This document shows positions 45,627 through 55,641 of a stretch of 64,000 nt of DNA, in pieces; the first letter of the stretch is position 1, and each line of letters opens with the position of its first letter. Under the pieces are notes generated by a model. That model was not told the origin of the DNA. It saw only the letters and a program-made list of their open reading frames with translations, and ran no database searches. Source of the DNA: Pleurodeles waltl (taxonomy: Eukaryota; Chordata; Amphibia; Caudata; Salamandridae); the NCBI RefSeq assembly GCF_031143425.1, contig NC_090447.1, positions 851,637,760 through 851,701,759 of the forward strand. The letters run 5' to 3'. The translations under genes were made by a program, and so were the position numbers.

Positions 45627-48600
45627 CTAGCCATGACCTGATGAGTCTTCATTGTCTAAGTGGAAATATCTGGAGAGTCCATCTGCATTGGAGTGGCTAC
45701 TCCCAGGTCTATGTTCCACTGTATAGTCCATTCCCTGTAGGGATATGGACCACCTCAATAATTTAGGATTTTCACCTTTCATTTGTTTTAGCCAAAGTAG
45801 AGGTTTGTGGTCTGTCTGAACAATGAAGTGAGTGCCAAACAAGTATGGTCTCAGCTTCTTCAGTGCCCAGACCACAGCAAAGGCCTCCCTCTCAATGGCA
45901 GACCAACGCTTTTCTCTAGGGGTCAACCTCCTACTAATAAAAGCAACAGGTTGATCCTGGCCCTCAGAATTAAGTTGTGATAGGACTGCCCCTACTCCTA
46001 ATTCAGATGCATCAGTTTGGACATAGAATTTTTTAGAGTAACAAGGGCTTTTCAGGACAGGTGCAAAGCACATGGCCTGCTTCAGCTCCTCAAAAGCTTT
46101 CTGACAGCTAGCTGTCCACAATACCTTTTTAGGCATCTTTTTGGATGTGAGGTCATTAAGAGGGGCTGCAATGGAGCCATAGTTCTTAATGAACCTCCTG
46201 TAATACCCAGTGAGGCCTAGGAAGGCTCTCACCTGAGTCTGAGTAGTACGGGGAACCCAATCTATAATAGTTTGGATTTTCCCCTGAAGTGGTGCAATCT
46301 GTTCCCCACCAACAAGGTGTCCCAGATAAACCACCTTCCTGTGCCCTATCTGGCACTTTGAAGCCTTGATAGTGAGGCCTGCCTTTTGCAGGGCCTCTAA
46401 AACTTTCCATAGGTGGACCAGGTGATCATCCCAACTGGAGCTAAATACAGCTATATCGTCCAGATATGCTACACTAAAAGCTTCCAGCCCTTGCAGGATT
46501 GTGTTCACCAACCTTTGAAAAGTGGCAGGTGCATTTTTCAATCCAAAAGGCATTACTGTGAATTGGTAATGGCCTCCAATGGTTGAAAATGCTGTTTTAG
46601 GTTTAGCATCTTCTGATAATTTGATCTGCCAATACCCTGCAGTCAAATCAAAAGTGCTTAGATACTTGGCAGATGCCAGTGTATCTATGAGCTCATCTGC
46701 CCTGGGTATAGGGTGAGCATCAGTTTTGGTTACCTGGTTGAGACCTCTATAATCTACACAAAACTGCATTTCCTTCTTTCCATCCTTGGAATGAGGTTTT
46801 GGTACAAGTACCACAGGAGAAGCCCATGGACTTTCAGAGTGCTCAACCACTCCCAGTTCTAACATTTTCTGCACCTCTTGCTTTATGCAGTCTCTGACAT
46901 GGTCAGGCTGCCTATAGATCTTACTTTTGACAGGCAAGCTGTCTCCAGTATCTATAGTGTGCTCACACCAAGAAGTGGTACCTGGCACAGTAGAGAAGAG
47001 TTCAGAAAACTGACCCAGGAGATTTATGCAATGGTCTTTCTGCTCAGCAGTAAGACAATCAGCCAAAACTACACCTTCCACTAGAGCATCTTGTTCTGTG
47101 GAAGAGAAGAGATCAGGTAGAGGATCACTGTCTTCTTCCTGTCCCTCATCAGTTGCCATGAGCAGGGTGAGATCAGCCCTGTCATAGTAGGGTTTCAGGC
47201 GAATGACATGGAGCACCCTAAGGGGACTCCTGGCAGTGCCTAAGTCAACTAAGCAGGTGACTTCACCCTTCTTTTCAACAATTATGTGGGGTCCACTCCA
47301 TTTATCCTGGAGTGCTCTTGGGGCCACAGGCTCCAAGACCCACACTTTCTGCCCTGGTTGGTACTGAACCAAAACAGCCTTCTGATCATGCCATTGCTTC
47401 TGGAGCTCTTGGCTGGCCTGAAGGTTTTTACTGGCCTTTTTCATGTACTCAGCCATCCTTGATCTGAGGCCAAGTACATAATCCACAATATCTTGCCTTG
47501 GAGCTTTTAAAGGTTGTTCCCAACCCTCCTTGACAAGTGTTAGTGGACCCCTAACAGGGTGTCCAAAGAGGAGTTCAAAGGGGCTGAAGCCCACTCCTTT
47601 CTGGGGTACCTCCCTGCAGGCAAAAAGGAGGCATGGTAAAAGGATATCCCATCTCCTGCGGAGTTTTTCAGGGAGTCCCATAATCATGCCTTTGAGAGTT
47701 TTGTTAAATCTCTCTACCAGTCCATTAGTTTGTGGATGATAGGGTGTAGTGAACTTGTAAGTCACACCACACTCCTTCCACATGGCCTTTAAGTAAGCAG
47801 ACATGAAATTGCTTCCCCTGTCTGATACTATTTCCTTTGGGAAGCCCACCCTAGAAAATATTCCCAGGAGGGCCTTTGCCACTGCAGGTGCTGTAGTGGT
47901 CCTTAAAGGAATTGCTTCAGGATATCTTGTGGCATGGTCCACTACCACCAAGATACACCTATTGCCTGAAGCAGTAGGAGGGTCAAGGGGGCCAACTATG
48001 TCAACCCCTACCCTTTCAAAGGGAACCCCAACCACAGGCAGTGGAATAAGGGGTGCCTTTGGGGTGCCACCTGTCTTGCCACTGGCTTGACAGGTTTCAC
48101 AGGACTTACAAAATGATTTTGTGTCCTCAGACATTCTAGGCCAATGAAACAAGGTAACAAGCCTGTCCCAAGTTTTCATTTGTCCCAGATGTCCAGCTAG
48201 GGGAATGTCGTGGGCTAGAGTTAGGAGGAACTTTCTGTACTCCCAAGGAATCACTAACCTCCTGGCAGTTCCAGGTTTAGGATCCCTTGCCTCAGTGTAC
48301 AAGAGGTTGTCCTCCCAGTAAACTCTGTGAGAGTCACTGACATCCCCATTAGCCTGTTTGACAGCTTGCTGTCTTAGACCCTCTAGTGTGGGACAGGTAT
48401 GCTGTGCCACACTCAGCTCCTCCCTGGCAGGCCCCCCTTCACCCAAAAGCTCAGCAGTGTCTGCTTCCAGCTCCTCTGGTGTAGGTTCTGCACAGGGTGG
48501 AAATTCTTCTTCCTGAGAAGTAGAATCCACTGTAGAGGGAGGGATAGTAGGAAGTGCTTTACTTCTACTAGCCCTAGGTTTAGGGAGCACTTGGTCCATT

Positions 48601-48779
48601 GTTCCAGGAACCAAGGCACCCTGTCCTTTTTGCTTTTTGGCCTGAGCTTTTGTTAAAGCAAAAATATGCCCTGGGATGCCCAGCATTGCTGCATGGGCCT
48701 CCAACTCCACATCTGACCAAGCTGATGTCTCCAAATCATTCCCTAATAGACAGTCTACAGGTAAATCTGAAGCTACCAC
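45627..48779 (-). CDS. Gmr1-like pol: protease end, integrase, then reverse transcriptase-RNase H (1050 aa)
   Basis: An intact ORF with unusual domain order. Residues 1-20 hold the end of the retropepsin (LLGND at 11-15). The integrase comes next: an HHCC zinc-binding region (about H190-C230) and a catalytic core D260, D320, E356, where D320 and E356 have the canonical 35-residue spacing, then a GFSPFELLFG motif (397-406). The reverse transcriptase follows: VDYRGLN (675-681), MPFGLKNAP (743-751) and YLDD (772-775). RNase H comes last: QTDASELG (921-928) and TDHKPLLWL (989-997). In ordinary Ty3/Gypsy elements integrase is last. Integrase before RT, with Gypsy-type sequences, defines the Gmr1 group first known from cod. 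Pol overlaps the end of gag in a different frame. Confidence 0.95.
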   Translation of the reverse strand: MVASDLPVDCLLGNDLETSAWSDVELEAHAAMLGIPGHIFALTKAQAKKQKGQGALVPGTMDQVLPKPRASRSKALPTIPPSTVDSTSQEEEFPPCAEPTPEELEADTAELLGEGGPAREELSVAQHTCPTLEGLRQQAVKQANGDVSDSHRVYWEDNLLYTEARDPKPGTARRLVIPWEYRKFLLTLAHDIPLAGHLGQMKTWDRLVTLFHWPRMSEDTKSFCKSCETCQASGKTGGTPKAPLIPLPVVGVPFERVGVDIVGPLDPPTASGNRCILVVVDHATRYPEAIPLRTTTAPAVAKALLGIFSRVGFPKEIVSDRGSNFMSAYLKAMWKECGVTYKFTTPYHPQTNGLVERFNKTLKGMIMGLPEKLRRRWDILLPCLLFACREVPQKGVGFSPFELLFGHPVRGPLTLVKEGWEQPLKAPRQDIVDYVLGLRSRMAEYMKKASKNLQASQELQKQWHDQKAVLVQYQPGQKVWVLEPVAPRALQDKWSGPHIIVEKKGEVTCLVDLGTARSPLRVLHVIRLKPYYDRADLTLLMATDEGQEEDSDPLPDLFSSTEQDALVEGVVLADCLTAEQKDHCINLLGQFSELFSTVPGTTSWCEHTIDTGDSLPVKSKIYRQPDHVRDCIKQEVQKMLELGVVEHSESPWASPVVLVPKPHSKDGKKEMQFCVDYRGLNQVTKTDAHPIPRADELIDTLASAKYLSTFDLTAGYWQIKLSEDAKPKTAFSTIGGHYQFTVMPFGLKNAPATFQRLVNTILQGLEAFSVAYLDDIAVFSSSWDDHLVHLWKVLEALQKAGLTIKASKCQIGHRKVVYLGHLVGGEQIAPLQGKIQTIIDWVPRTTQTQVRAFLGLTGYYRRFIKNYGSIAAPLNDLTSKKMPKKVLWTASCQKAFEELKQAMCFAPVLKSPCYSKKFYVQTDASELGVGAVLSQLNSEGQDQPVAFISRRLTPREKRWSAIEREAFAVVWALKKLRPYLFGTHFIVQTDHKPLLWLKQMKGENPKLLRWSISLQGMDYTVEHRPGSSHSNADGLSRYFHLDNEDSSGHG

Positions 48780-50625
48780 AACTTTCTTTGGACCAGTAAC
48801 CCCCCCCCCAGTTGAGATTTACAACAGCCATGGGGTGGCTAAGTGTGTTGTTGTGAGCATCGGTTACTTGGTACTGGTGACCAAGTAGGTGTTGTTCAGG
48901 GTGGACCAGTTTCTCTATGACCATAGTCACACTGGCTCCAGTGTCCCTGTAGGCCTGAACCTCAACACCATTTATTAGGGGTAGTTGCTTGTACTTATCC
49001 ATGTTAAGGGGACAAGCAACCAAGGTGGCTAAATCAATAGCCCCCTCAGAGACTAACACAGCCTCTGTGGTCTCCCTAATCAGACCAACCCCAACTAAGT
49101 TACCAAAAGTGAGCCCAGCTACTCCCTTGGATTGGCTATTAGTAGGTTTGCTCCCACCACCACTGCTATTAGTAGGGACACTAGGTGTAGCCGTAGGGGT
49201 TGTAGTGGTAGGAGGCTTGGTGCTTTTCTTTGGACAACTGGGATCTGTTGTCCAATGGTCTTTTATTTTACATAAATAGCACCATGGTTTCTTTTCTTTG
49301 TTTTGATTAGAAGAGGATTTGGGCCCACCACCCCCACCAGAGTGTTTTTGTGGGCCTGATGAAGACTCATTTTTAGATTTGTCCCCACCCTTGTCAGAAG
49401 ACTTACCATCCTTCTTCTTGTTGCCATCTTTGTCACCCCCTGTATGAACTTTTCTGTTCACCCTTGTTCTGACCCATTTGTCTGCCTTCTTTCCCAATTC
49501 TTGGGGAGAGGTCAGATCAGAGTCCACCAAGTACTGGTGCAACAAATCAGACACACAATTATTAAGAATATGTTCTCTCAGGATTAAGTTATACAGGCTG
49601 TCATAATCAGTAACTTTACTGCCATGTAACCACCCCTCCAAGGCCTTCACTGAATGGTCAATGAAATCAACCCAGTCTTGTGAAGACTCCTTTTTGGTCT
49701 CTCTGAACTTTAGCCTGTATTGTTCAGTGGTTAAGCCATAACCATCCAGGAGTGCATTCTTAAGAACTGTAAAATTATTGGCATCACTTTCTTTTACAGT
49801 AAGGAGCCTATCCCTACCCTTTCCACTAAATGATAGCCATAGGATAGCAGCCCACTGCCTTTGAGGGACATCCTGTACAACACAGGCCCTCTCAAGTCCA
49901 GCAAACCACTTGTTAATGTCATCCCCCTCCTTATAAGGGGGAACTATCTTGTGCAGATTCCTAGAATCATGCTCTTTTGCAGGATGACTATTGGGAATAC
50001 TGCTGCTGCCACCATCGGTTTCTAAACCCAATTTCTGTCTCTCCTTCTCAACTTCTAAGGACTGTCTATCCAAATCCAGCTGTTGCTTCTTGAGCTTCAG
50101 TCTGGTTTGTTCCACTCTCAATCTATTGAGCTCCCTTTCTAACAATCTGTCATCAGGGTGGGTGGGTGGGACATGTCTTGAAACAGAAGTATGGTGAGAA
50201 TGGACAGAAGGAGACCTGTCCCTTACAGAAGGCACCCTAACAGCTTGGTTAACAGAAACATCACTTCTACTGTGGTGAGAATGAATGCTCTTGCTATGAT
50301 GTGAGATAACACTATCTGTATGGTGTGACTCTACATCAGTACCAACTATGCTAGACTGTCTAGTGATGGGCAGGCTCTGAAGTTTCTTTCCTGAATCTTT
50401 TCCAAGGGGTGTCCCTGGATCAGATTGGGAACCATCAGCAACCTTTTCAACAGATGGGGCCCTTTTGGCCTTATCTTGTTCTCTAAGCATGTTAAGTAAT
50501 AATTCCAAGGAAGGATTCTTCCATACACTCAAACCTCTTTCTACACAGAGACTCCTTGCTCCTTTCCAGCTAAGGTGGTCATATGCAAGTTTGGACAGAT
50601 CAACATTTTGGCCTGTGCCAGACAT
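48736..50625 (-). CDS. Gmr1-like gag with SCAN-like capsid and start of protease (629 aa)
   Basis: Intact ORF encoding the structural polyprotein. Order: N-terminal region, a His/Ser-rich segment (about 99-145), a coiled coil (157-200, RLLERELNRLRVEQTRL), and a capsid domain (225-385). The second half of the capsid (300-385: FRETKKESSQDW, LYNLILREHILNN, LHQYLVDSDL) resembles the SCAN domain of vertebrate zinc-finger proteins. Then come a Lys/Gly/Ser-rich linker and a zinc knuckle C449, C452, H457, C464 with C-x2-C-x4-H-x6-C spacing. The retropepsin starts at DTG (561-563). After a G10 run (48800-48809) the frame leaves the protease, giving an out-of-frame tail. Pol continues the protease in the other frame. 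Confidence 0.93.
   Translation of the reverse strand: MSGTGQNVDLSKLAYDHLSWKGARSLCVERGLSVWKNPSLELLLNMLREQDKAKRAPSVEKVADGSQSDPGTPLGKDSGKKLQSLPITRQSSIVGTDVESHHTDSVISHHSKSIHSHHSRSDVSVNQAVRVPSVRDRSPSVHSHHTSVSRHVPPTHPDDRLLERELNRLRVEQTRLKLKKQQLDLDRQSLEVEKERQKLGLETDGGSSSIPNSHPAKEHDSRNLHKIVPPYKEGDDINKWFAGLERACVVQDVPQRQWAAILWLSFSGKGRDRLLTVKESDANNFTVLKNALLDGYGLTTEQYRLKFRETKKESSQDWVDFIDHSVKALEGWLHGSKVTDYDSLYNLILREHILNNCVSDLLHQYLVDSDLTSPQELGKKADKWVRTRVNRKVHTGGDKDGNKKKDGKSSDKGGDKSKNESSSGPQKHSGGGGGPKSSSNQNKEKKPWCYLCKIKDHWTTDPSCPKKSTKPPTTTTPTATPSVPTNSSGGGSKPTNSQSKGVAGLTFGNLVGVGLIRETTEAVLVSEGAIDLATLVACPLNMDKYKQLPLINGVEVQAYRDTGASVTMVIEKLVHPEQHLLGHQYQVTDAHNNTLSHPMAVVNLNWGGGYWSKESCGSFRFTCRLSIRE
48800..48809 (-). 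other. G10 run at the gag/pol frame junction
   Basis: Ten G in element sense lie inside the protease coding region. Gag frame upstream encodes the DTG motif and pol frame downstream encodes LLGND, so the protease is complete only if the frame changes by one base here. This could be a slippage site, a recent indel, or a homopolymer read error. Confidence 0.8.
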
Positions 50626-50898
50626 TTTAGAAAGAGTTTAAGTGACAGAAAAAGTGATAAAAAAGGTTTTTAGAGCTTTTAGAAAGACAGAAAAAAAACT
50701 TTTTAAACTTTTAAGAACTTTTAGAAAGTTTAGAAGTACTTTTCAGCACTTTAGAAAAGAGTGAAAAGAGGAAATGCAAAACTTTTTAGTTATGTGTACA
50801 TACACTGAACTTGTTTTGTATATTTTTCTCTTATGAAAAGTACAATGACAAGAGTGGTAAGTAGTCTCAAAGCACTTATCCCACCGCTGCACAACCAA
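50626..50898 (-). other. 5' leader of the Gmr1-like element
   Basis: An A/T-rich untranslated leader between the 5' LTR and gag. It repeats TTTTAGAAAGT-type words and ends with the primer-binding site. No ORF. Confidence 0.7.
50878..50897 (-). promoter_or_regulatory. Putative primer-binding site, tRNA-Leu like
   Basis: The plus-strand sequence ATCCCACCGCTGC followed by ACAACCA lies next to the 5' LTR. Its first 13 bases equal the 3' region of vertebrate tRNA-Leu(AAG) as I recall it, which ends in ACCGCTGCCA plus CCA; two bases differ before the terminal ACCA. Element-sense DNA would therefore pair with that tRNA. A diverged version lies at 58608-58629. Confidence 0.5.
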
Positions 50899-53892
50899 TG
50901 TAGGAGGCTGGACTGGCTTGTAGTGAGTACCTAGGGGTACTTGCACCTTGCACCAGGCCCAGTTATACCTTATTAGTGTATAGGGTGTCTAGCAGCATAG
51001 GTTGATAGATAATGGTAGCTTAGCAGAGCAGCTTAGGCTGAACTAGGAGACGAGTGAAGCTCCTACAGTACCACTTAGTGTCATATGCACAATATCATAA
51101 GAAAACACAATACACAGATATACTAAAAATAAAGGTACTTTATTTTTATGACAATATGCCAAAAGTATCTCAGTGAGTACCCTCAGTATGAGGATAGCAA
51201 ATATACACAAGATATATGTACACAATACCAAAATATGCAGTAATAGTATTAGAAAACAGTGCAAACAATGTATAGTTACAATAGGATGCAATGGAGACAC
51301 ATAGGGATAGGGGCAACACAAACCATATACTCCAAAAGTGGAATGTGAATCACGAATGGACCCCAAACCTATGTGACCTTGTAGAGGGTCGCTGGGACTA
51401 TTAGAAAATAGTAAGGGTTAGAAAAATAGCCCACCCCAAGACCCTGAAAAGTGAGTGCAAAGTGCACTAAAGTTCCCCAAAGGACATAGAAGTCGTGATA
51501 GGGGAATTCTGCAGGAAAGACACAAACCAGCAATGCAACAACGATGGATTTCCAGTCGAGGGTACCTGTGGAACAAGGGGACCAAGTCCAAAAGTCACAA
51601 GCAAGTCGGAGATGGGCAAATGCCCAGGAAATGCCAGCTGTGGGTGCAAAGATGCTGCACTGGACAGTAGAAGCATAGGTTTCTGCAAGAATGACAAGGG
51701 CTAGAGACTTCCCCTTTGGAGGAAAGATCCCTCACGCTGTGGAGAGTCATGCAGAAGTGTTTTCTCGCCGAAAGACTGCCAACAAGCCTTGCTAGCTGCA
51801 AATTGTGCAGTTAGTGTTTTTGGATGCTGCTGTGGCCCAGGAGGGACCAGGATGTCGCCAACTGCGTCAGGGGACAGAAGGGGCGTCGAGCAAGACAAGG
51901 AGCTCTCTCAGCAGCAGGCAGCACCCTCAGAAGTGCCAGAAACAGGCACTACAAGGATGTGTGAAATGGTGCTCACCTGAAGTTGCACAAAGGAGTCCCA
52001 CGTCGCCAGAGAACAACTTAGAAGGTCGTGCAATGCAGGTTAGAGTGCCGTGGACCCAGGCTGGACTGTGCACAAGGGATTTCCGCCGGAAGTGCACGGA
52101 GGCCGGAGTAGCTGCAAAAGTCACGGTTCCCAGCAATGCAGTCTGGCGTGGGGAGGCAAAGACTTACCTCCACCAAACTTGGACTGAAGAGTCACTGGAC
52201 TGTGGGAGTCACTTGGACAGAGTTGCTGGATTCAAGGGACCTCGCTCGTCGTGCTGAGAGGAGACCCAAGGTACCGGTGATGCAGTTCTTTGGTGCCTGC
52301 GGTTGCAGGGGGACGATTCCGTTGACCCACGGGAGATTTCTTCGGAGCTTCTAGTGCAGAGAGGAGGCAGACTACCCCCACAGCATGCACCACCAGGAAA
52401 GCAGTCGAGAACGCGGCTGGATCAGCGTTACAGAGTTGCAGTAGTCGTCTTTGCTACTATGTTGCAGTTTTGCAGGCTTCCAGCGCGGTCAGCAGTCGAT
52501 TCCTTGGCAGAAGGTGAAGAGAGAGATGCAGAGGAACTCGGATGAGCTCTTGCATTCGTTATCTAAGGAATCCCAAGAGACAGAGACCCTAAATAGCCAG
52601 AAAAGAGGGTTTGGCTACCTAGGAGAGAGGATAGGCTAGCAACACCTGAAGGAGCCTATAAGAAGGAGACTCTGACGTCACCTGATGGCACTGGCCACTC
52701 AGAGCAGTCCAGTGTGCCAGCAGCACCTCTGTTTACAAGATGGCAGAGGTCTGGAGCACACTGGAGGAGCTCTGGGCACCTCCCAGGGGAGGTACAGGTC
52801 AGGGGAGTGGTCACTCCCCTTCCCTTTGTCCAGTTTCGCGCCAGAGCAGGGCTAAGGGGTCCCTGAACCGGTGTAGACTGGCTTATGCAGAAATGGGCAC
52901 CATGTGTGCCCATGAAAGCATTTCCAGAGGCTGGGGGAGGCTACTCCTCCCCTGCCTTCCACCATTTTCCAAAGGGAGAGGGTGTAACACCCTCTCTCAG
53001 AGGAAGTCCTTTGTTCTGCCATCCTGGGCCAGGCCTGGCTGGACCCCAGGAGGGCAGAAGCCTGTCTGAGGGGTTGGTAGCAGCAGCAGCTGCAGTGAAA
53101 CCCCGGGAAAGGCAGTTTGGCAGTACCAGGGTCTGTGCTACAGACCACTGGGATCATGGGATTGTGCCAACTATGCCAGGATGGCATAGAGGGGGCAATT
53201 CCATGATCATAGACATGTTACATGGCCATATTCGGAGTTACCATTGTGAAGCTACATATAGGTAGTGACCTATATGTAGTGCACGCGTGTAATGGTGTCC
53301 CCGCACTCACAAAGTCCGGGGAATTGGCCCTGAACAATGTGGGGGCACCTTGGCTAGTGCCAGGGTGCCCTCACACTAAGTAACTTAGCACCCAACCTTT
53401 ACTAGGTAAAGGTTAGACATATAGGTGACTTATAAGTTACTTAAGTGCAGTGTAAAATGGCTGTGAAATAACGTGGACGTTATTTCACTCAGGCTGCAGT
53501 GGCAGGCCTGTGTAAGAATTGTCAGAGCTCCCTATGGGTGGCACAAGAAATGCTGCAGCCCATAGGGATCTCCTGGAACCCCAATACCCTGGGTACCTCA
53601 GTACCATATACTAGGGAATTATAAGGGTGTTCCAGTAAGCCAATGTAAATTGGTAAAATTGGTCACTAGCCTGTTAGTGACAATTTGAAAGAAATGAGAG
53701 AGCATAACCACTGAGGTTCTGATTAGCAGAGCCTCAGTGAGACAGTTAGTCATAACACAGGTAACACATTCAGGCCCACTTATGAGCACTGGGGCCCTGA
53801 CTAGCAGGGTCCCAGTGACACATACAACTAAAACAACATATATACAGTGAAAAATGGGGGTAGCATGCCAGGCAAGATGGTACTTTCCTACA
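50899..53892 (-). mobile_element. 5' LTR of the Gmr1-like element (2.99 kb)
   Basis: From TGTAGGAGGCTGG to TACTTTCCTACA, directly followed on its left by the primer site and gag, so it is the 5' LTR. It contains the CRE at 52673-52680 and CCTAAATAGCC at about 52590. By eye it differs at a large fraction of positions from the 3' LTR at 42114. At its right end it abuts the gag of another copy, with no matching 5-bp flank on the two sides of the element (CTTAG versus GGGGA). Confidence 0.88.
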
Positions 53893-55641
53893 GGGGACAA
53901 GCAACTAAAGTGGCTAGGTCAATGCCACCATCAGAGACTAAAACAGCCTCGGTGATCTCCCTAATTAGACCAACCCCAACTACATTACCAATGGTAAGCC
54001 CAGCTACACCCTTTGATTGGCTATTAGTAGTGCTCTTCCCACCACCACTGCTATTACCAGGGGCACTAGTGGCTGCAGTTGGGGTTGTAGTGGTGGGAGG
54101 TTTGGCGTTTTTATTTTTGACATTGACTATCAGTTGCCCAATGGCCTTTGGCTCTAAACAAATAACACCAAGGTTTCTTATCTTTGTGAGAAGAGGATTT
54201 GGACCCAACACCCCCAGAGGATTTTTGTGGGCCTGATGAAGACTCTGAAGAGTTTTTATCTTTGTGCCCACCCTTGTCATGTGACGTACCATCCTTCTTC
54301 TTGCCATCCTTGTCACCCTCTGTATGAGCTTTTCTGCTCATCCTTGTTCTGACACATTTGTCTGCCTTCTTTCCCAATTCTTGGGGAGAGGTCAGATCAA
54401 AGTCCACAAGATACTAATGTAACAAGTTAGACACACAATTATTCAAAATATGCTCTCTCAGAATCAAGTTATATAGGTTTTCATAGTCAGTCACCTTACT
54501 GCCATTTAACCAACTTTCTAGGGCCTTCACAGAACAGTCAACAAAGTCTGTCCAGTCCTGTGATGACTCCTTTCTGGTCTCTCTGAACTTTATCGTGTAT
54601 TGCTCAGTGGATAAGCCCATACCATCCAAGAGTGCACCTTTAAGAATTTGATAGTTATCTGCATCATCCTCTCTGACAATAAGGAGTCTGTCGCTCCCTT
54701 TTACCAGAGAAGGATAACCAAAGGATAGCAGCCCACTATACATAAGGGACCCTCTGAACTTTACAGGCACTCTCAACTGCAGCAAACAACTTGTAGTTGT
54801 GATCACTATCCTTGTAAGGACAACTTTGTGCAGATTTCTAGAGTCAAATGAAGGTTCCCTAACATTTGAATTTCTAAAACTGCTGCTTCCACCATGGGGA
54901 ACTAACCCCAAACCTTGCCTTTCCTTTTCCACAGCCAGGGATTCCCTGTCTAAGGCCAACTGTTGCTGCATTAGCCTCAGTCTGGCCTCCTCCAACCTCA
55001 GCTTTCTGAGTTCCCTGTCTAAGGACTGGTCCTCAGGGTTAGATGTGTGGGATGCCTCTGAAATAGAGGTACCATGGGAATGTGCAGAGGTAGATCTATC
55101 TCTAACAAGGGCCACTCTAGGGACCTGGCCTTAGCGTTGAAGGGAGCCCTACTTGTGTGTGAACCCTTCCCACTACCAGTTGTAGTAAGGGGCTTGTTAA
55201 CACATAAATCTGTGGAAGTACCCTCCCAGGATTGTCATTTTGCTCCTTTGAGCCTTCCTGGCTGGAATCATCCTCCACCTCTTCTCCTGTCTGATATGGG
55301 CCAGTGCTGAGTCCCTGTTCATCTTGGAGGAGAAGATTTAAGAGGAACTCCTTATTGGGGGTTCTTCCCAATCCCCAAACGTCTTTCAATACAGAGACCC
55401 CTCAAACTTTTAAAGATAAGATTTTCGTATGTTGTTTTTACAACTCTAGGGGTAGCTTCTACAGAAGACATATTGAAAGAGAAAATGTTTGGGAAAGTGA
55501 GTAAAACGTTAGTAGAATAACAGAGCTAACTTTTTAGAGAAAAGAAGAAAACTTTTCAGAACTTTGTTGAAACGTTTGCAAAGTTTAAAGAACTTTTAAG
55601 AAAGTAAGAACATTATTTCTAGGTATATATTATATATGCTC
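53893..55641 (-). pseudogene. Gag of a second Gmr1-like copy (decayed)
   Basis: Minus-strand frames align along the intact gag: an N-terminal part (about 55389), a coiled-coil segment (RELRKLRLEEARLRL), a capsid piece with a frameshift near 54800-54850, and the SCAN-like block (RETRKESSQDW, LYNLILREHILNN). A stop follows at 54414-54416, then the Lys/Ser-rich linker. In the zinc knuckle the second Cys is Phe (CYLFRAKGHW), and the frame ends at 54111. Homology stops at 53893 exactly at the LTR boundary of the neighbouring element. Its leader continues at 58535 beyond an inserted solo LTR. Confidence 0.88.
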
